Assembly (NCBI GenBank): GCA_022695795.1
Contig: MU404140.1
Coordinates: 69,857-133,856, forward strand
Length of the DNA stretch: 64,000 nt
Source of the DNA: Biscogniauxia marginata
Taxonomy: Eukaryota; Ascomycota; Sordariomycetes; Xylariales; Xylariaceae
Reading direction: 5' to 3'
In this document: positions 26,063 through 38,775 of the stretch, piece after piece
Layout of the letters: each line of letters begins with the position of its first letter
How positions within the stretch are numbered: the first letter of the stretch is position 1
Translations under genes and position numbers: made by a program
Notes under the pieces: model-generated
The model's input: only the letters and a program-made list of their open reading frames with translations
Databases searched by the model: none
Told to the model about the DNA's origin: nothing

Positions 26063-26734
26063 AATTAGAAAAGAATATCGGAATCCCTAGCACTCACCTG
26101 TTTGGCTCCTGAATTGAGCGACCTTTTTCCTCCGTTCCGCATTTGGCGACACCGGAAGGAATGCGGAGGTGACCGACCACTTAATCATTAACCCGGCGCC
26201 CCCGGCTTAGGCCGCAAGGAGCCTCTCGCGGCTAAAAGGGACCATCGACGCTACTGTGTAGGCGTATACCTAGGGTTTATTACGATGCGTATGAAGTCCT
26301 TCCCCACATAGAAGGAAGTCTAGAAGACTCGTGAGAAGAAGGTTGAAAAAAAAAAAAGGAAAAAAGGGGGGACCCTCACATATATTATTGCTCATTTGGA
26401 ACCCCTCATTGCCGAGCCGGGGATTTGGAAAGCTTTCATATTCAATGGGATCTCCACGTTTCATAAATACACTTAAACCCACCTCGCCTCATTACTCCAG
26501 GAAAACGTATACTCCACTTAACACATGGTGCCGGGCGGTGTGTGTGGTCTGGAAGGGGCTTTGAGGGGAGACAGGGGAGATTGTCCGGGGGGGGGGGGGG
26601 GGCAGAGCGGGACATTCGCATCGTCCCATCTATCAAGAGTTACATCTAGAACGCAGGTGTTTTGCCTTGGTTCCGGCCGTCCTAGCTACCTCATCTCATG
26701 TAGCCGGCTCGGGAGGGGCTCTAATGAGTGATGC

Positions 26735-26756
26735 TATATATATATATATATATATA
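26735..26756. repeat. (TA)n microsatellite
   Basis: Eleven uninterrupted TA units lie about 170 bases upstream of the chitin deacetylase start. Confidence 0.95.
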
Positions 26757-26929
26757 AACATCTACGTCGAGACTCCATTATAATCTTTCTCATTACCCGT
26801 GCAGTGATGAAACTCGGACGTACCAGGTTTCCGCCTCGTCCCGATCGCCCGCTATCTTAGAAAACGAACGATCCAGAAATAGAAAGGAAGGAAGAACAAG
26901 AGGAAAAAAAAAAAGAAAAAAAAAGAAAG

Positions 26930-27957
26930 ATGCTCCTCGAGACCGTGATCGGCGGCCTCGCCCTCGCCTTCGGCGCCACGGCGCGCGCCGTGCCGTCACC
27001 CCTCGAGGTGTTCAAGCGGGAGCACACGGCCGGGACGGTGATCAGCAAGTGCTCGCGGCCGGGGGTCCTCGCGCTCGCGTACGACGACGGGCCGTACCAG
27101 TTCACCAGCTCGCTCGTGGACACGCTCGACGCGGCGGGCGTCAAGGGCACCTTCTTCTTCACCGGCACGCTGTACGGCTGCATCTACGGGCAGGCGGCCG
27201 CCGTCAAGAAGGCGTTCGAGTCGGGCCACCAGGTCGCCTCGCACACATGGTAAGCTCTACATACAGGTCCATTTATTTCACTCATCCATCGATCCCGTTG
27301 AATTACATTCACTTCGGACTGGACAAAAGCCCCCTCCCCCCCCTTTTAAAAAGCCCAATTCGCCAGGTCATCAGAACGTTCCGGTCATACTGACCAGTAT
27401 CCCCAAAGGACGCACCCGCACATGGCCTCCATGTCGGCCTCGCAGATCCAGAGCGAGATGGAGAAGGTGGAGCAGGCCATGGTCAACATCTTCGGCAAGA
27501 AGCCGCAGTACATGCGCCCCCCTTACCTCGAGACCGGGGGCGCGTTCCTGGGCGTGATGAAGCAGCTCAACTACACCGTCATCACGGACGACGTCGACGC
27601 CGGCGACTGGAACAACCAGTCGCCGCAGCAGAGCCAGCAGAAGTTCCAGCAGGCCGGCGCCTCGGGCAACGGCCACATCCCCCTCATGCACGAGACCTAC
27701 AGCGGCACCGTCACCACCCTGACCAGCTGGCTCATCGACTGGGCCAAGACGAACAACCTCGAGATCGTCACCGTCGGTACGCCGCTCCCCGTCTCTCTCT
27801 TTCCCTATAAGCCGACTCTCTCTCATGTTCCATCCACCCCAAGTTTCTGTTCTTCTTCTTTCAAGCTGACATACAACCCATAGCCGAGTGCCTCGACGAC
27901 GCCAGTGGTATGTACAAGGAAGGAACGTTCGAGCCGAACGGACAGAATAGTTGTTAA
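26930..27957 (+). CDS. Secreted chitin/polysaccharide deacetylase (CE4)
   Basis: Three exons, 26930-27249, 27409-27776 and 27884-27957 (introns 159 and 107 bp), encode 253 aa. A signal peptide covers about residues 1-20. All five CE4 motifs are visible: LAYDDGP (D52, D53), the metal-binding HTWTH (H105, H109), MRPPY (R143-Y146), DAGDW (D170-W174) and HIPLMHE (H201). The complete set predicts an active metal-dependent enzyme removing acetyl groups from chitin or chitooligosaccharides, acting on the fungus's own wall or on host/insect chitin. There is no chitin-binding domain and no GPI signal, so it should be freely secreted. The last exon adds only 24 residues with two cysteines, probably forming a disulfide. 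An 18-base G run follows the stop directly. Confidence 0.94.
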
Positions 27958-28495
27958 GGGGGGGGGGGGGGGGGGCTGCATTACTGCCCTGATACACACG
28001 AAAATAAGCCCCCCATGGCATACGCGCGAGAGAGTAACGCACCGTTGCCAAATGTATATATGACGAAAACAATGAATGGATGCATTTTTGATACTGGCCC
28101 AGGAACGAGCCGCAGACTTCTCATTTCACTATCTACGCCGGTAGGCCGAAGAACCCACAGCAACCCTCGAGTCTACTACCTAAACAAGCCAGATAAAATT
28201 ATCCAGAAAAGACATTTACCATTAACAGTATGTAATAAGTATGTAAGTTGAATGAGCGGATAGTCGCGTATAGTCCATGATCCCCACAGGCATTCATTAC
28301 CGATGATACCCAATCATAAACCGTATGCAAGTGATGATGCCCTGCTCTTTTTTCCCAAAACGTAAAATGATATCCTAGACATTCGAGTCCCTATGAACGC
28401 CACGTACAGTCATAACGACTTATGAATAAAGACCGACCCATCATGTCTCAGTTGTGTTGAATAATCCCTGCTTTAAAAGGGTGCTGTTTTGTTGT
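27958..28495. other. Convergent intergenic region with an 18-base G run
   Basis: The G homopolymer at 27958-27975 begins directly after the deacetylase stop codon. The rest is a gene-free stretch between two convergent genes. Confidence 0.6.
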
Positions 28496-30232
28496 TTAAA
28501 CATCCAGCATGCTCCTGATCTGTTGCGGAGGTCCACTGGTAGACATGCCACTGGCAGTACTATTACTCCTCTCGCTCGTCCCGGGGCGCCGGGAATGCGT
28601 GTTAGGGGCCGCTGACCCACGACCCCTATCCACATAAGGCGCCGGAGCAGTTGTTTCTGGGTTCGTGCCCGGGAAGAGAAGGCCAGCTGCCAACTGCACT
28701 GTACGATCATTTCTCCGCTGGTCCGACTTGCCACCATACGGGGCAACGTACGGTGGTGGTGCGGTACTCGTGTGTACGCTGCTCGTAATGCTGTTCGTCC
28801 TTTGCATTGCGCCCATCTCGATAGAGTTCGGATTGCTGTTATTCGTAGTCTCGTTTTCTGTCTCGGCGGCCCTCCGCTCTGCCATCCTCTCGACTTGCGC
28901 CGCCGTCGCGCGCCCGCCGCCAACTTCTCTTACGTTCCGCATGATACGGTCTCGCATATTTCCGCTATCCATGTCTCCATTGACACGGCGCCACCAAGCA
29001 GGTTTCTTGACAAGACCGAGTTCTTGGTCGATGGCTTGACCTCTCACACGTCGCTGGCGTATGAGCTCTTTGTCCTCATTTGGTCGTAGGAAGCCAGAAA
29101 TCACCTGGATTATCAAAATAAGTAGACTAGGAGCATAGCCGCCAAGGTACATGGCCAGTAAGTTAGTAGACACGTTAAGCGGGGATATGTCCCAATTCCA
29201 AGCGACCAAGGCCTGATATGCGACGAGCGCAAGGGAAAGCGGCAGCATAAGCACAAACCGGAAGGGCATGTATCCAAGGAATCCAATGAGCCTGTTAAAC
29301 CAACCACGATTTCGGGGCTCATAGTGGCGGATAGAGTGCCAGAGGGAAACCAAGCAGGTGCACCAACAGACAAAGAGGAAGAAAGGAGCTGCCTTGAAGC
29401 GGCCGTCGGTGGCGGCTGGTATGGCGTTCGCAATAGTCTGGTCAGGGGATCTCTGGAGTTCAATAGCACCCCAATTGCGTGGGACGATAAGGAAGAAGTG
29501 CTAGTGCTCATTAGAATTTGAATGTCGGGTACGAAGTATATAACAGTGACAACTTACCAGCCATAGCCAGAGGTAGAAGAATAGGGGCAACCAGAACTCG
29601 AACATGCCTCTTCTGTCCTTTTCCTGCAAGACGAAGGGGTTGGGATCGATAAACTGCCTCTCCATCCAACTGCCCCAATGGCGGACCGCCTCCCAGACGA
29701 GAGCCATGGTGCCCATCTGCATCAGAAACCAGAAGAAGACATTGAGGACGATGGGGATCTCCATGACCCTAAATCTGTCGACGTCGACATTGGTGAAGAG
29801 GCTGATGAGGGCCGCGGTACAGACGAATACGCTCCAGTACCACTGCCATCTCCTCCCTATAGGATAGAACCTCTTCTCCGCCGGCAGGTGTAGCTTGCCA
29901 TGTTTGGTCAGGTTCACCAGAGCCAAGACCAGACACAGGGCAAAGACGACGGCGAACCCGATGCCGATGCGCGCTCGATTCCCAATAGGCTGCGTGGCCA
30001 AGTAGCACCAGGTCGAGTTGAGATAGGTGCCATTGGCGAGGACGACAGTGGGGGTGTACGGGGGGTCCATGAGAAAACACCACGACCCGTTGGACAGCGT
30101 GTTGTTGCTGTAGAGGGTGTAGTTCCAGAAGTTCAAGGTGGTGAGGTTGAAGTGCACGCCGAAGATTTCCGTGTCGGACGAGTTGTCGCCGCCGGGGAAG
30201 GCGAGCAGGTCGCGCGCATCGATCAGAGGCAT
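28496..30232 (-). CDS. DUF2434-type multi-pass membrane protein
   Basis: Two exons, 30232-29558 and 29500-28496 (intron 57 bp, phase 0), give 559 aa. The N-terminal 90 residues are rich in N-glycosylation sequons (for example NLT, NYT, NNT, NGS, NGT, NST), suggesting a lumenal or extracellular face. About seven to eight hydrophobic segments follow between residues 85 and 350, several rich in tryptophan (for example FWLPLFFYLWLWL). The last 200 residues are hydrophilic, with charged RRAAETENE and serine/proline-rich stretches, probably cytoplasmic. The overall pattern matches the fungal DUF2434 family, whose function is not established as far as I know. Assignment to that family is by recognition of layout, not by a search. 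Confidence 0.72.
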
Positions 30233-31387
30233 CGTGAGGTTGGTCTCGCTCTCGCGCGCGCTCGCTCTCGGAGGGCTGGTCGCTTTCTTTCGGGACGTAA
30301 GCTAAGCTTCGGGTCGCGACCAATTTCAAGACATTGGACTCGAACGACGCAGGTAGGTCTACTATAGAAAGATTTAAACCAAGAACAATAATAATGGAAT
30401 CGGTTGCAAAGAACACCAAGAAATATTGATGGTGCTAAAAAAAGGAAGAACGAAAGAATCCTTCGTGGGTTGGCGGACTGCCGGAGCTTCGGATGGGCAA
30501 GTGGACCAAAAATTCACTCAATGGACGGTCAGCTCCATTCGTTTATTGATGCTGTTGTTTTGATAGGTACGATAAGCTGACCGATAGCGCTAAATAACGT
30601 CATACCCCACACCGCAATGACGGCAACGGTGGGCCAATGACAAATCGCAAAGCTTAGGTACATATGCACTTACATGCCTGAACATGCACGTATCAAGTAC
30701 GCTGCAAACAAGCACTCTACAGTACCTTCAATATACCTCAGATAGCAATAGCTTAGATTAGATAAATTTCTTTCTTTCTGGGGCTATTGCAATAAAGAAG
30801 CTTAAGGTTTCTTTTTTTTTGTCCCATTAGGAGGTAGGTATTTATCTCAAAATCTGTGCAAGGTAAAACCTTCCTCATTTTGCAACCACTTCGTTTCCAA
30901 CATACCGGGTTAGATAACAGCTCAAACCCGCCCCAGCTCCACCACATTCCACCGTCGTAGGTAGAGACAATTGGAGCTTCTCAGGTAACACGAGAGCTCT
31001 ATCTTCCCTGGCTATCTTGACATGGCTCAGCACTTACGCAGGATGACAAGCACCCCCGAGCATACCACGATAACCCGCCTAAGGCCTGTTCAGGCCGTGC
31101 CTCTTGCAACAAACTCTACAATGCAGCAAGAAGCGGCGCTTTACTCCGTACAGCAACCCTACGTGTAGATCTCCTATCGTCACCCGTTACGTCGCCAACG
31201 CAGAGCGATAATGATGGGTTTCGATCGGCTTTGAGAGAGGAAGAAGCGAATATCTAGCGGACCTTTGTCCGGATGTACAGCAGTCCCCTACAGGATCGGC
31301 AGCGCCTCTACTGAGTCGCCCACAACATCCTGCCTGGAAGGCTAAGATGTCAGGAAAAGGCGGTTGATTATAATTGAATCGACAATT
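30233..31387. other. Intergenic region with no supported gene
   Basis: This holds the promoter of the DUF2434 gene at the left edge and the end of the GH125 gene at the right. No coding region is supported. A T/A-rich stretch near 30765-30830 and a GAGGTAGGTA motif at 30830 are the only visible features. Confidence 0.45.
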
Positions 31388-33014
31388 TCATTCCTTCGCG
31401 ATGAAGAAAGGCTGGAAGCTTTCTTTCAGAATATGAGGCTTTCGTGCCGACAATTCCATCATCATCTGGCCAAACACAGCATTTCCCCAGCCAAACCTGC
31501 AGCGAGGAATCTTCAGTTAGCATACGACATATGCGATTGTGAATCACTTGAGAAAGATGTGCTCACCATGATCTAGTCCACTGGGTGGCATCGAAGCTGT
31601 TAACACTCTCGTGGATTAACCCGTACCGGTCAGTGCTCCCCAGGACTTCCTTGATCGCGGTGATAATTTCCACGTCGTCATCCGTGGTCATTGCGCGCAT
31701 GATGGCAGCCATAGGCCATGCCGCGCCGGGCTTGATGTGTGGACTGCCCACGGCGTTGATGACCGGGCCGGCACAATACCACGGGTTGCCCCTGCTGAGG
31801 ACGAACTTCCGGGTATTCTGATACACTGTATCTTTCACATCCAAGAATCCAAGCGACGGTGCCGACAGAAGCGAGGGTATGTTCGCGTCATCCATCAGGT
31901 TCTGCCCGCCGAAACCGTCTACCTCATATGCATATATCTTCTGACCATTCGGCGCCGTAATGACGCCCCAGTGATTGATCGCATCTCGGATCTCGGAAGC
32001 CATATCTTTCATCTGTTGCGCCAGGCCTTTCGGCGCGTTCGGCAAGCGCTCCATAATCTTGGACGTGGACTCGAGGTACCTCGATAGCATCATGTTGGCG
32101 GGAATCTGGAAATCATAGATGGCCGCGTCGTCGCTAGGACGGAAGGGCGAACGGACCATGCCCGTATAGTTCACCGGACTATTCATGCCATTGTTACCAA
32201 GCGTACCGAAGCTGGTCATGGTCTGCGATTGGAACGTGTAAGCCGGTTTGATCCACTCGCCGTCAGGGCCATAGGTAGGCTTCCTCAGATCCTCAGAGGC
32301 AGCGAGGATGGACTGCACAGCCTGAATCCACTGGAACTTGCCGAAGAAATCTACGTCCCCTGTCTGGGTGTAGTAATCATGCGACAACTGCAAAAAGCCT
32401 CCAAAGTCGTCGAGCTCGAAGTTGCAGGTAAAGACGATGTTTCGATCGTAGGGCGGCGTGACAATGTAGGAAGCACCGTTCGGACCGGGCCTCAACCCCG
32501 ACTCGGGCGGCGGGAGGAAGGCATTGCAGTAGGGCGAGATGGTCAGGTACCGAGCCTGGAGATTGAGGACGCCACGAAACACGGATGCGATGTCGTCCGT
32601 CTTACTCGTCAGGATGGTCTTGTACGGCGCAATCTGGTTCGCGGAATCCCGAATCCACATGGCGTCAATGTCGCCGGTGATAATGAAGGCTAGCTCCTCG
32701 TCCGAGTTATTCGCGGCGACGCCCCGCCATTTGATGGCGGTATCGAGGGTGTTCGGGAAGGCATTCTCGAACAGGCGAAACAGGTCCGGGTCGGTGGTCT
32801 GGTCCTTGATGCGATTTATGGCGTCCTCGACCAGCGACGAATTGAAGGTGCGGCATGCGGGCTCGGGTCGCTGGTAGGCGAGTTCGTAGGCGCCCGTGGA
32901 GAAAGGCTTGTGTCGCGACTGCGAGTAGCTCGCATAGCTCTGGCATTTCTGGCTGACGGCGAAACTGACTAGCGATGCCGCTGCCAAGAGTAGCGTCTCC
33001 CCTCGCAATAACAT
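31388..33014 (-). CDS. Secreted GH125 exo-alpha-1,6-mannosidase
   Basis: Two exons, 33014-31567 and 31496-31388 (intron 70 bp), give 518 aa. The second exon is easily missed; it supplies the conserved WFGWGNAVFGQMMMEL and RKPHILKES segments. A signal peptide covers about residues 1-21. The GH125 signature GDIDAMWIRDSANQ is at 114-127, followed by RYLTISPYCNAF, the CNFELDDFGGFLQLS block and YEVDGFGGQNLMDDANIPSL. The family is inverting and removes terminal alpha-1,6-linked mannose from N-glycans or fungal mannans. Secretion suggests use on fungal-wall or glycoprotein mannan. The domain is full length and no key segment is missing. Confidence 0.92.
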
Positions 33015-33284
33015 AACGAGCGTGGTCTTTCTCGTGAAAGTCTACCGCCGCCGATGGGTAGTTCGTAAAACTAAAGGAAAGGAAAGGAAGGGAACGAGAA
33101 CACAAGAAGAAAACGACAAACAAGTAAGAAAGCAATATAACATGCGGCAGGAGGGCGTCTATTATTAGTGCGGCGGTGCGTGGGCCCGCCTTCCTTATTA
33201 GGATATGCCGGTCAGGTTAACCGCCTTGCGTCTTAAGCGCCTGTGCCTCGTTTTTACAGTCGGCGCCGGGTATTCGGTTTCTTT

Positions 33285-33470
33285 TAAATAAACCGTTTAA
33301 ATAACCGGAAGACTTGATTATTTTATTTTATATAATCTTATATTTTATATATTTTAAAAATATATATATAATTATATAATTAATTTTAAAGAATTATATT
33401 ATTAAGTATATTTAAATATTTAATTATAAATGTTATTACTTAACTAGTTACTTTTATAAAAGGCTTACAT
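33285..33470. repeat. Short AT-rich block
   Basis: An abrupt run of almost only A and T lies between two genes. It has the same composition as the large RIP islands and may be a small outlier of the 34.6-40.2 kb island. Confidence 0.6.
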
Positions 33471-33505
33471 CGTAACAAGTAGCGTGGTAAAAGGTATATG
33501 AAGGC

Positions 33506-34356
33506 TCATTCTCTTAGATCGATGCTAGGTAATGTAAAGTTTCCTAGTTTTACATGACCTTCAATCTCAGCCTTAACCGCAGCATATACCGCTTGAGCAG
33601 AATCAAACCTACACATCCAGCATCCGCTGATAATATCTCCACAAACGACTTTATCTACTGACGGGAACTCCCCACGCGTATACATCAGTTCCACCTCTTC
33701 CTCGTTCAGCTCCGCATATGGCTGTTTTCCTGTCATAATCTCGTAAATGCTTGAGCCTAGTGCGAAAATATCGGACAAAACACCACTGGAATCGTCCTCT
33801 CGGCTGCGGGGAAGGAAAAAACGAGTATTATCTACTACCAGAGGCGGCTTCTTGTCAATTGACGAACCCGAGAAGTCAATCAACCGAAGCCGGAGATCCC
33901 CATCGACAAGGAAGTTCTCGGGCTTGATATCTGCATGAATAATCCCATGGTCATGAACAAGTCTTACCGCCTCGACTGCATCTAACACCCACTGCAGCCG
34001 CTGGCAGATCAAACTAGTATAAGAACCGAGAAAGTCCCTTAGGTTACCATTAGGCATGTACTCGAGTATGATGCCGGGCTCATTGTCATCCACGACGAAG
34101 TCGAACATATGAAGAAGGCGATCATGTCCCCTCGGTAGTCGTTGATATATTTCAGCCTCGCGATAAAGATGCTTACGCATCCAACTTTTATCGTAAGGAC
34201 TCGCAATGGGATGTGGAAACTTCTTAACTCTGTCGCCCGACGGGAGGAGCTCGACTCTGGCGCTGATGCCGAAACCGACTGTATTCTGTACGTAGTAGGC
34301 GCTAATTAGAAATGATCAAGCCTGTTTAAAAAAAAAACCGTATAGCATCTTACCAT
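33506..34356 (-). CDS. Divergent serine/threonine protein kinase domain protein
   Basis: The main exon 34285-33506 encodes about 259 aa in frame. Its start is probably the ATG at 34356-34354, followed at once by GTAAGA and spliced to the acceptor at 34286; this gives a one-codon first exon and 260 aa. A glycine-loop equivalent is VGFGISARVELL, with a lysine in RVKKF as the likely VAIK counterpart. The hinge reads IILEYMPNGNLRDFL. The catalytic loop is HADIKPEN instead of HRDIKPEN, the DFG motif is DFS, and the APE motif is replaced by LPRS. DIFALGSSIYEIMTGKQPY forms the F-helix. Catalytic Asp and metal-binding Asp are kept, so weak activity is possible. Fungi carry many such orphan kinases of unknown role. 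The gene sits between two AT-rich blocks. Confidence 0.75.
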
Positions 34357-34699
34357 TTTCTAAAGTGAGTGTAAGTACCAGCCAATTCTATGAATTGATC
34401 AAATGATAGTAACAGTACCAGGAGGAGAAACCAAGATCTCAGAAATAGTTTAGCAGATTGCAATAGCGCGTGTGTATCAAGGATGGATAACTGCACTAGG
34501 CACCTAAGTTGGTTAGTTCTCAGGAAAGCGGTAGGTAGATGGCTAGTAAGACGCTAATAGCCCGGCGGTTTCCCACTATGTTTTTAGCTAATTAATATAC
34601 TTACCTTAGAATGCTTCATATAAAATAAATATACTTTATTAATTCTTAGTTAATATATTAATATATATACATTTTTTTATATTTATTATTATAATTATT

Positions 34700-34940
34700 A
34701 TAAAAAGTTATTTAAATTATATAAATAAGTAAATAAAATAGGTTTTTATATAAAATCGAGTTTTTCGAAAATTTATAACTTTTCGCATAAAAATCGGAAA
34801 AATCTTAGACCTTTTTTAGTTATATAATTATATAGTTTAATTAAAATAAAACTCGAAAAAATATAAAATTAAATACACGAAAAAATACGTAAAAAAGTTT
34901 ATACGTTTTATTATAATTTTAGTTTTTATGCGGTTTTTTT
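34700..34940 (+). repeat. Left half of a split foldback element (copy E)
   Basis: This is homologous to the left halves of copies A-D: TATATAAAATCGAGTTTTTC, then an AT-rich core with GTTATATAATTATATAGTTT. It breaks off exactly where the 2.1-kb element at 34941 begins, and resumes at 37085. The left end is blurred by mutation. Confidence 0.65.
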
Positions 34941-37084
34941 TAACGTGTTTTATAAACAAGTAAGTTATATAAACGAATAAGCTAGTTTTTATAACTTTCG
35001 TAGTTTTAATTATTAAAAAACATTTACGCGGCATTAAAATTAATTAATAATTATTATTATTTAAATTATCTTTTTTAGTTTTTTAATACGTAATTTAAAT
35101 TAACTAATTTATAAATAATATATTTATTATTATTATTAAAACGCGTAAAACTATATTTATATATTTTTTTTTAAAAAAATTAAAAAAAAATTATTTATTT
35201 ATTTTAAAACTTAATAATTAATTATTTTTTTTCGTTTAAATTATATTATCACGATAATAAATCTTTTATTACACGAACGCGACGCGAGGCGCGTTAAAAA
35301 AAACTAGATTTTTAATTTTATATGGCGATAAAAATTATTATAAACACGTTTAAATAAATAAATAAATTATTAAAAAGTTTTATACGAAAACTTAAATATA
35401 TATTAAAAATAGTTTAAATTAATATGTAAAACGGTTATAAAATATATATAATTTTAACGAGATAAAGTTTATACTTAAAATAATTATTTAAATTAATATA
35501 ATAATAATAAATATAAAACGACATAAATAATTTTAATAAGTTTAATAAGAAAATCGAGAATAAATTATAATTATTTAAGTTATTAATATTAATAATTTTG
35601 TTATATTATTATTTATTATATTAATTAAAAAATATTTAACTTTATAATATCGCGATAATTTATTATAACTAAAAAGTAAAATTAAAATATTAAATAATAA
35701 TTAAATAATAAATAAACTTAATATAAAATTGTGATGAACCTCTTTATTATTCTTAGTTAATTAACTTTATAAATAAATACGTATTAAGTTTTCTTAATTT
35801 AAAAGTAATAATGAATTAAAGTTAATTTAAAAGGTTTATAATGCTTTATTTATTAAAGAGATTTTAAGGTATTCTTATTATAATATTAAAAAGTAACTAT
35901 AGTTTTAAATTAATAATTAAAGAACGAGAAATTAATTACACGAAAGATCTTATTCTTTTTATACTCGTTTTTTATTCCTTATATTCCTTGATTTAGTATG
36001 TTAGATATTGTTAGATTTTTAAATCCCCGAGGATTTAACGTACTAGATTTTTATGAATTCCGGAATTTATAGGAATCTATATTACGTGACGTTATATTGT
36101 ACCTTTAACTTAAACCATCCGTTTTTTGTATTTTTAGTTCGTACTTAACACCCTTGTTAATAACCCCTTTAATACTATTAATTTATAATAAAAATTTATA
36201 AAGCATTTTAATTTTTATATTAAAAATTAAATATAAAGCTTTAAATACTTATTAATTTTAAATAATTATAAGAGTTAATATTTTATAAAATTTAAAAAAT
36301 GTTATAAAAAACTTAATATTATTATATTTTATATATTTAGTTATTTGTTATATAAATTATAACTTCTCGATTTTATATATTTTAATATTTTAAAAAAAGT
36401 ATATAATAATTATTTCAAATATATAAGTTAAATTTTATATAGTTAAATTAATTTTTTTAACTTCAATATAAATTAAATATTTTAAAAAGTTAAAACATTT
36501 ATAATAACTTATAAAGTATTATTATAATTTTATTTTATTATAAATAAAATTAAAAAGCATTAAAAAGTTTTTTTATAAATATTATAAATGTTTATAATTA
36601 ATTTATGAAAACTATTTTATTATAAAATAAAATTACTCGTTTTCGAGAAATAAATTATATTTTTAATAAGTAACGTAAAACTAAAAATAAGTAATTATAA
36701 ATAAAAAGAATATTTAATATAAAAAAGAAATAACTTTATAAGTTAAAAAGGATAATATTATAATTAATAATAAAAAAAGGGGTCTTAAAAATTAATAACT
36801 AAGTAAAAACGATATAATATATATAATTAAACTAGTTATAATACGTATATTTATATAGTGAATAAAAATACGTTTAATAATATAATAAATTAATTAATTT
36901 AAATTACGCGTTAAAAAATTAAATATTTAGTATAAAAAAGGTATTTAGTTTTTAAAGCGTAAAACTAAAAAAACGATTTAAATAATAATAATTATTAATT
37001 AATTTTAATGCCGCGTAAATATTTTTTAATAATTAAAACTACGAAAATTACAAAAACTGGCTTACTTGCTTATAAGACACGTTA
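34941..37084. mobile_element. 2.1-kb element with long terminal inverted repeats (F1)
   Basis: It starts TAACGTGTTTTATAAACAAG and ends CTTATAAGACACGTTA. The arms continue as inverted copies for at least 150 bases, sharing for example TTTACGCGGCATTAAAATTA on the left and TAATTTTAATGCCGCGTAAA on the right. TA at both ends fits TA target duplication as in Tc1/mariner elements. The interior is RIP-degraded and no transposase is readable. Partial relatives occur near 37563-37940, 53196-53480 and 58330-58869. Confidence 0.65.
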
Positions 37085-37272
37085 TGTTTTTTAATTTTAA
37101 TTTTTTTTAGATTTTACTTTTAATTAAACTATATAATTATATAACTAAAACAAAGTCATGGATTTTTTGGATTTTTATATAAAAAGTTATAAATTTTTGA
37201 AAACCTCGATTTTATATAAAAAACCATTTTATTTATAAGCTTGTTTTATTTATTTATTTATATAATACGTTA
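37085..37272 (+). repeat. Right half of a split foldback element (copy E)
   Basis: It carries the right-half sequence, including AACTATATAATTATATAACT and CTCGATTTTATATAAAAAAC, and ends TATAATACGTTA. It pairs with 34700-34940 as one element of about 430 bases interrupted by F1. Confidence 0.65.
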
Positions 37273-37562
37273 TTTAACTAATTAAATATATAAAAACAAA
37301 CTCGAATAATAATTATATATACTTCTTTAAAAAATATTGAATATAATTACGGCTTTATAAAACCTATTATTTTATTATATAAATAAAAATTAAAGTTAAT
37401 ATTATATTTTATTAATTATAATTATAATTTTTTAAAAAGTCCTATAAAATAACTTATTTTATAAGTTATATATGATATAAAAGTGATATAAAGCTATAAA
37501 AATTTAAAAAACCTTATAAATCTTTTTATTTCTTTTTATATAATTTTATTATTATTTATATA

Positions 37563-37940
37563 TAACGTATCACATAAGCGAGTAAATAAAACAAGCTCGT
37601 AAACGAAATTTCATAGTTATTACACTTTTAATTATTAAAAATCATTTACGTTATATTAAAATTAATTAATAATTATTATTATTTAAATCGTTTTATTTAA
37701 CTTTATACTTTAAAAACCAAATACCTTTTTTATATTAAGTATTTAGTTTTTTAAAGCGTAATTTATATTATTTAGTTTATTGTATTTTTCAAATTAAGGC
37801 CCTTTAAAATTAAACTAAAAATTAAATAATAAATAAAATTAATTATAACTCTTTAAAATTTAAATTATTAAATATTTTTTTATTTGTTATATAAACACGC
37901 GTACTATAATTAGTTTAATTATATATATTTTATCGTTTTT
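37563..37940 (+). repeat. Partial copy of the F-type element
   Basis: It begins TAACGTATCACATAAGCGAG and continues through a stretch matching the F1 arm (TTATTAAAAATCATTTACGT, then AATTAATTAATAATTATTAT). Further in it is a reverse match to 36820-36960 and 58530-58740. Its far end could not be placed. Confidence 0.5.
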
Positions 37941-38775
37941 ATTTAATTATTACTTTTTTTTTCGAAATCTTTTTTTATTAATTATAATATTATCTTTTTT
38001 AACTTATAAAGCTACTTCTTTTTTATACTAAGTAATTTTTTATTTATAACTATTTATTTTTAATTTTACGTTACTTATTAAAAATATAGTTTATTTCTTA
38101 AAAACGAGTAATTTTATTTCATAATAAAAACATTTTATATATTAATATTAAAATAATTTTTATAAGTTAATTATAAATATTTATGATATTTATAAAATAA
38201 TTAAATTATAAAAATACCTCGCAAGTTAAAAAAGAATATATGTGTTATTTATATAAATATAAATAATATAATAATAACCTTTTTTAAATTAAAAAAATTA
38301 ATTTAATTATACGAAAATTAATTTATATATTTAAAATAGTTATTATAATAATAAAAACTTTTATAAAATTAATTAAAAAGTCTTTTTTTATAATATAAAT
38401 ATAATAACGATTTATTAAACCTTATAAATAATTATTATATATTTATTTTAAAATATTAAAACATAAAATTAAAAAGTTAAAACTTATATAATAAATAACT
38501 AAATATATAAAATATAACGATATTTTTTAGTAATAATTTTCGAAATTAATAAAATAATAATTCTCGTGATTATTTAAAATTAAAAAGCGTATAATTCTTT
38601 TTATTTATTTTTTATATATTTATAAAAAATACTTTATAAAATTTATGTTAAATTTATTTATAATTTAATTATTATTTAATATCGTAATTTTACTTTTTAA
38701 TAATAATAAGTTATCGCGATATTACGAAATAAAATGTTTTTTTAATTAAAATAATATATAATAATAAAAAGTAAT

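Larger units (their letters stand above)
24900..26929. other. Divergent promoter region between the PalI-like gene and the chitin deacetylase
   Basis: No coding region is supported. The region contains a (GA)11 run at 26041-26062, a 16-base G run at 26587-26602, a (TA)11 run at 26735-26756 and an A-rich leader immediately before the deacetylase start. Open frames here are short and without motifs. Confidence 0.5.

Noticed and set aside
27371..28072. 233-codon open frame on the minus strand
   Set aside because: It lies opposite the chitin deacetylase, whose five catalytic motifs settle the coding strand.
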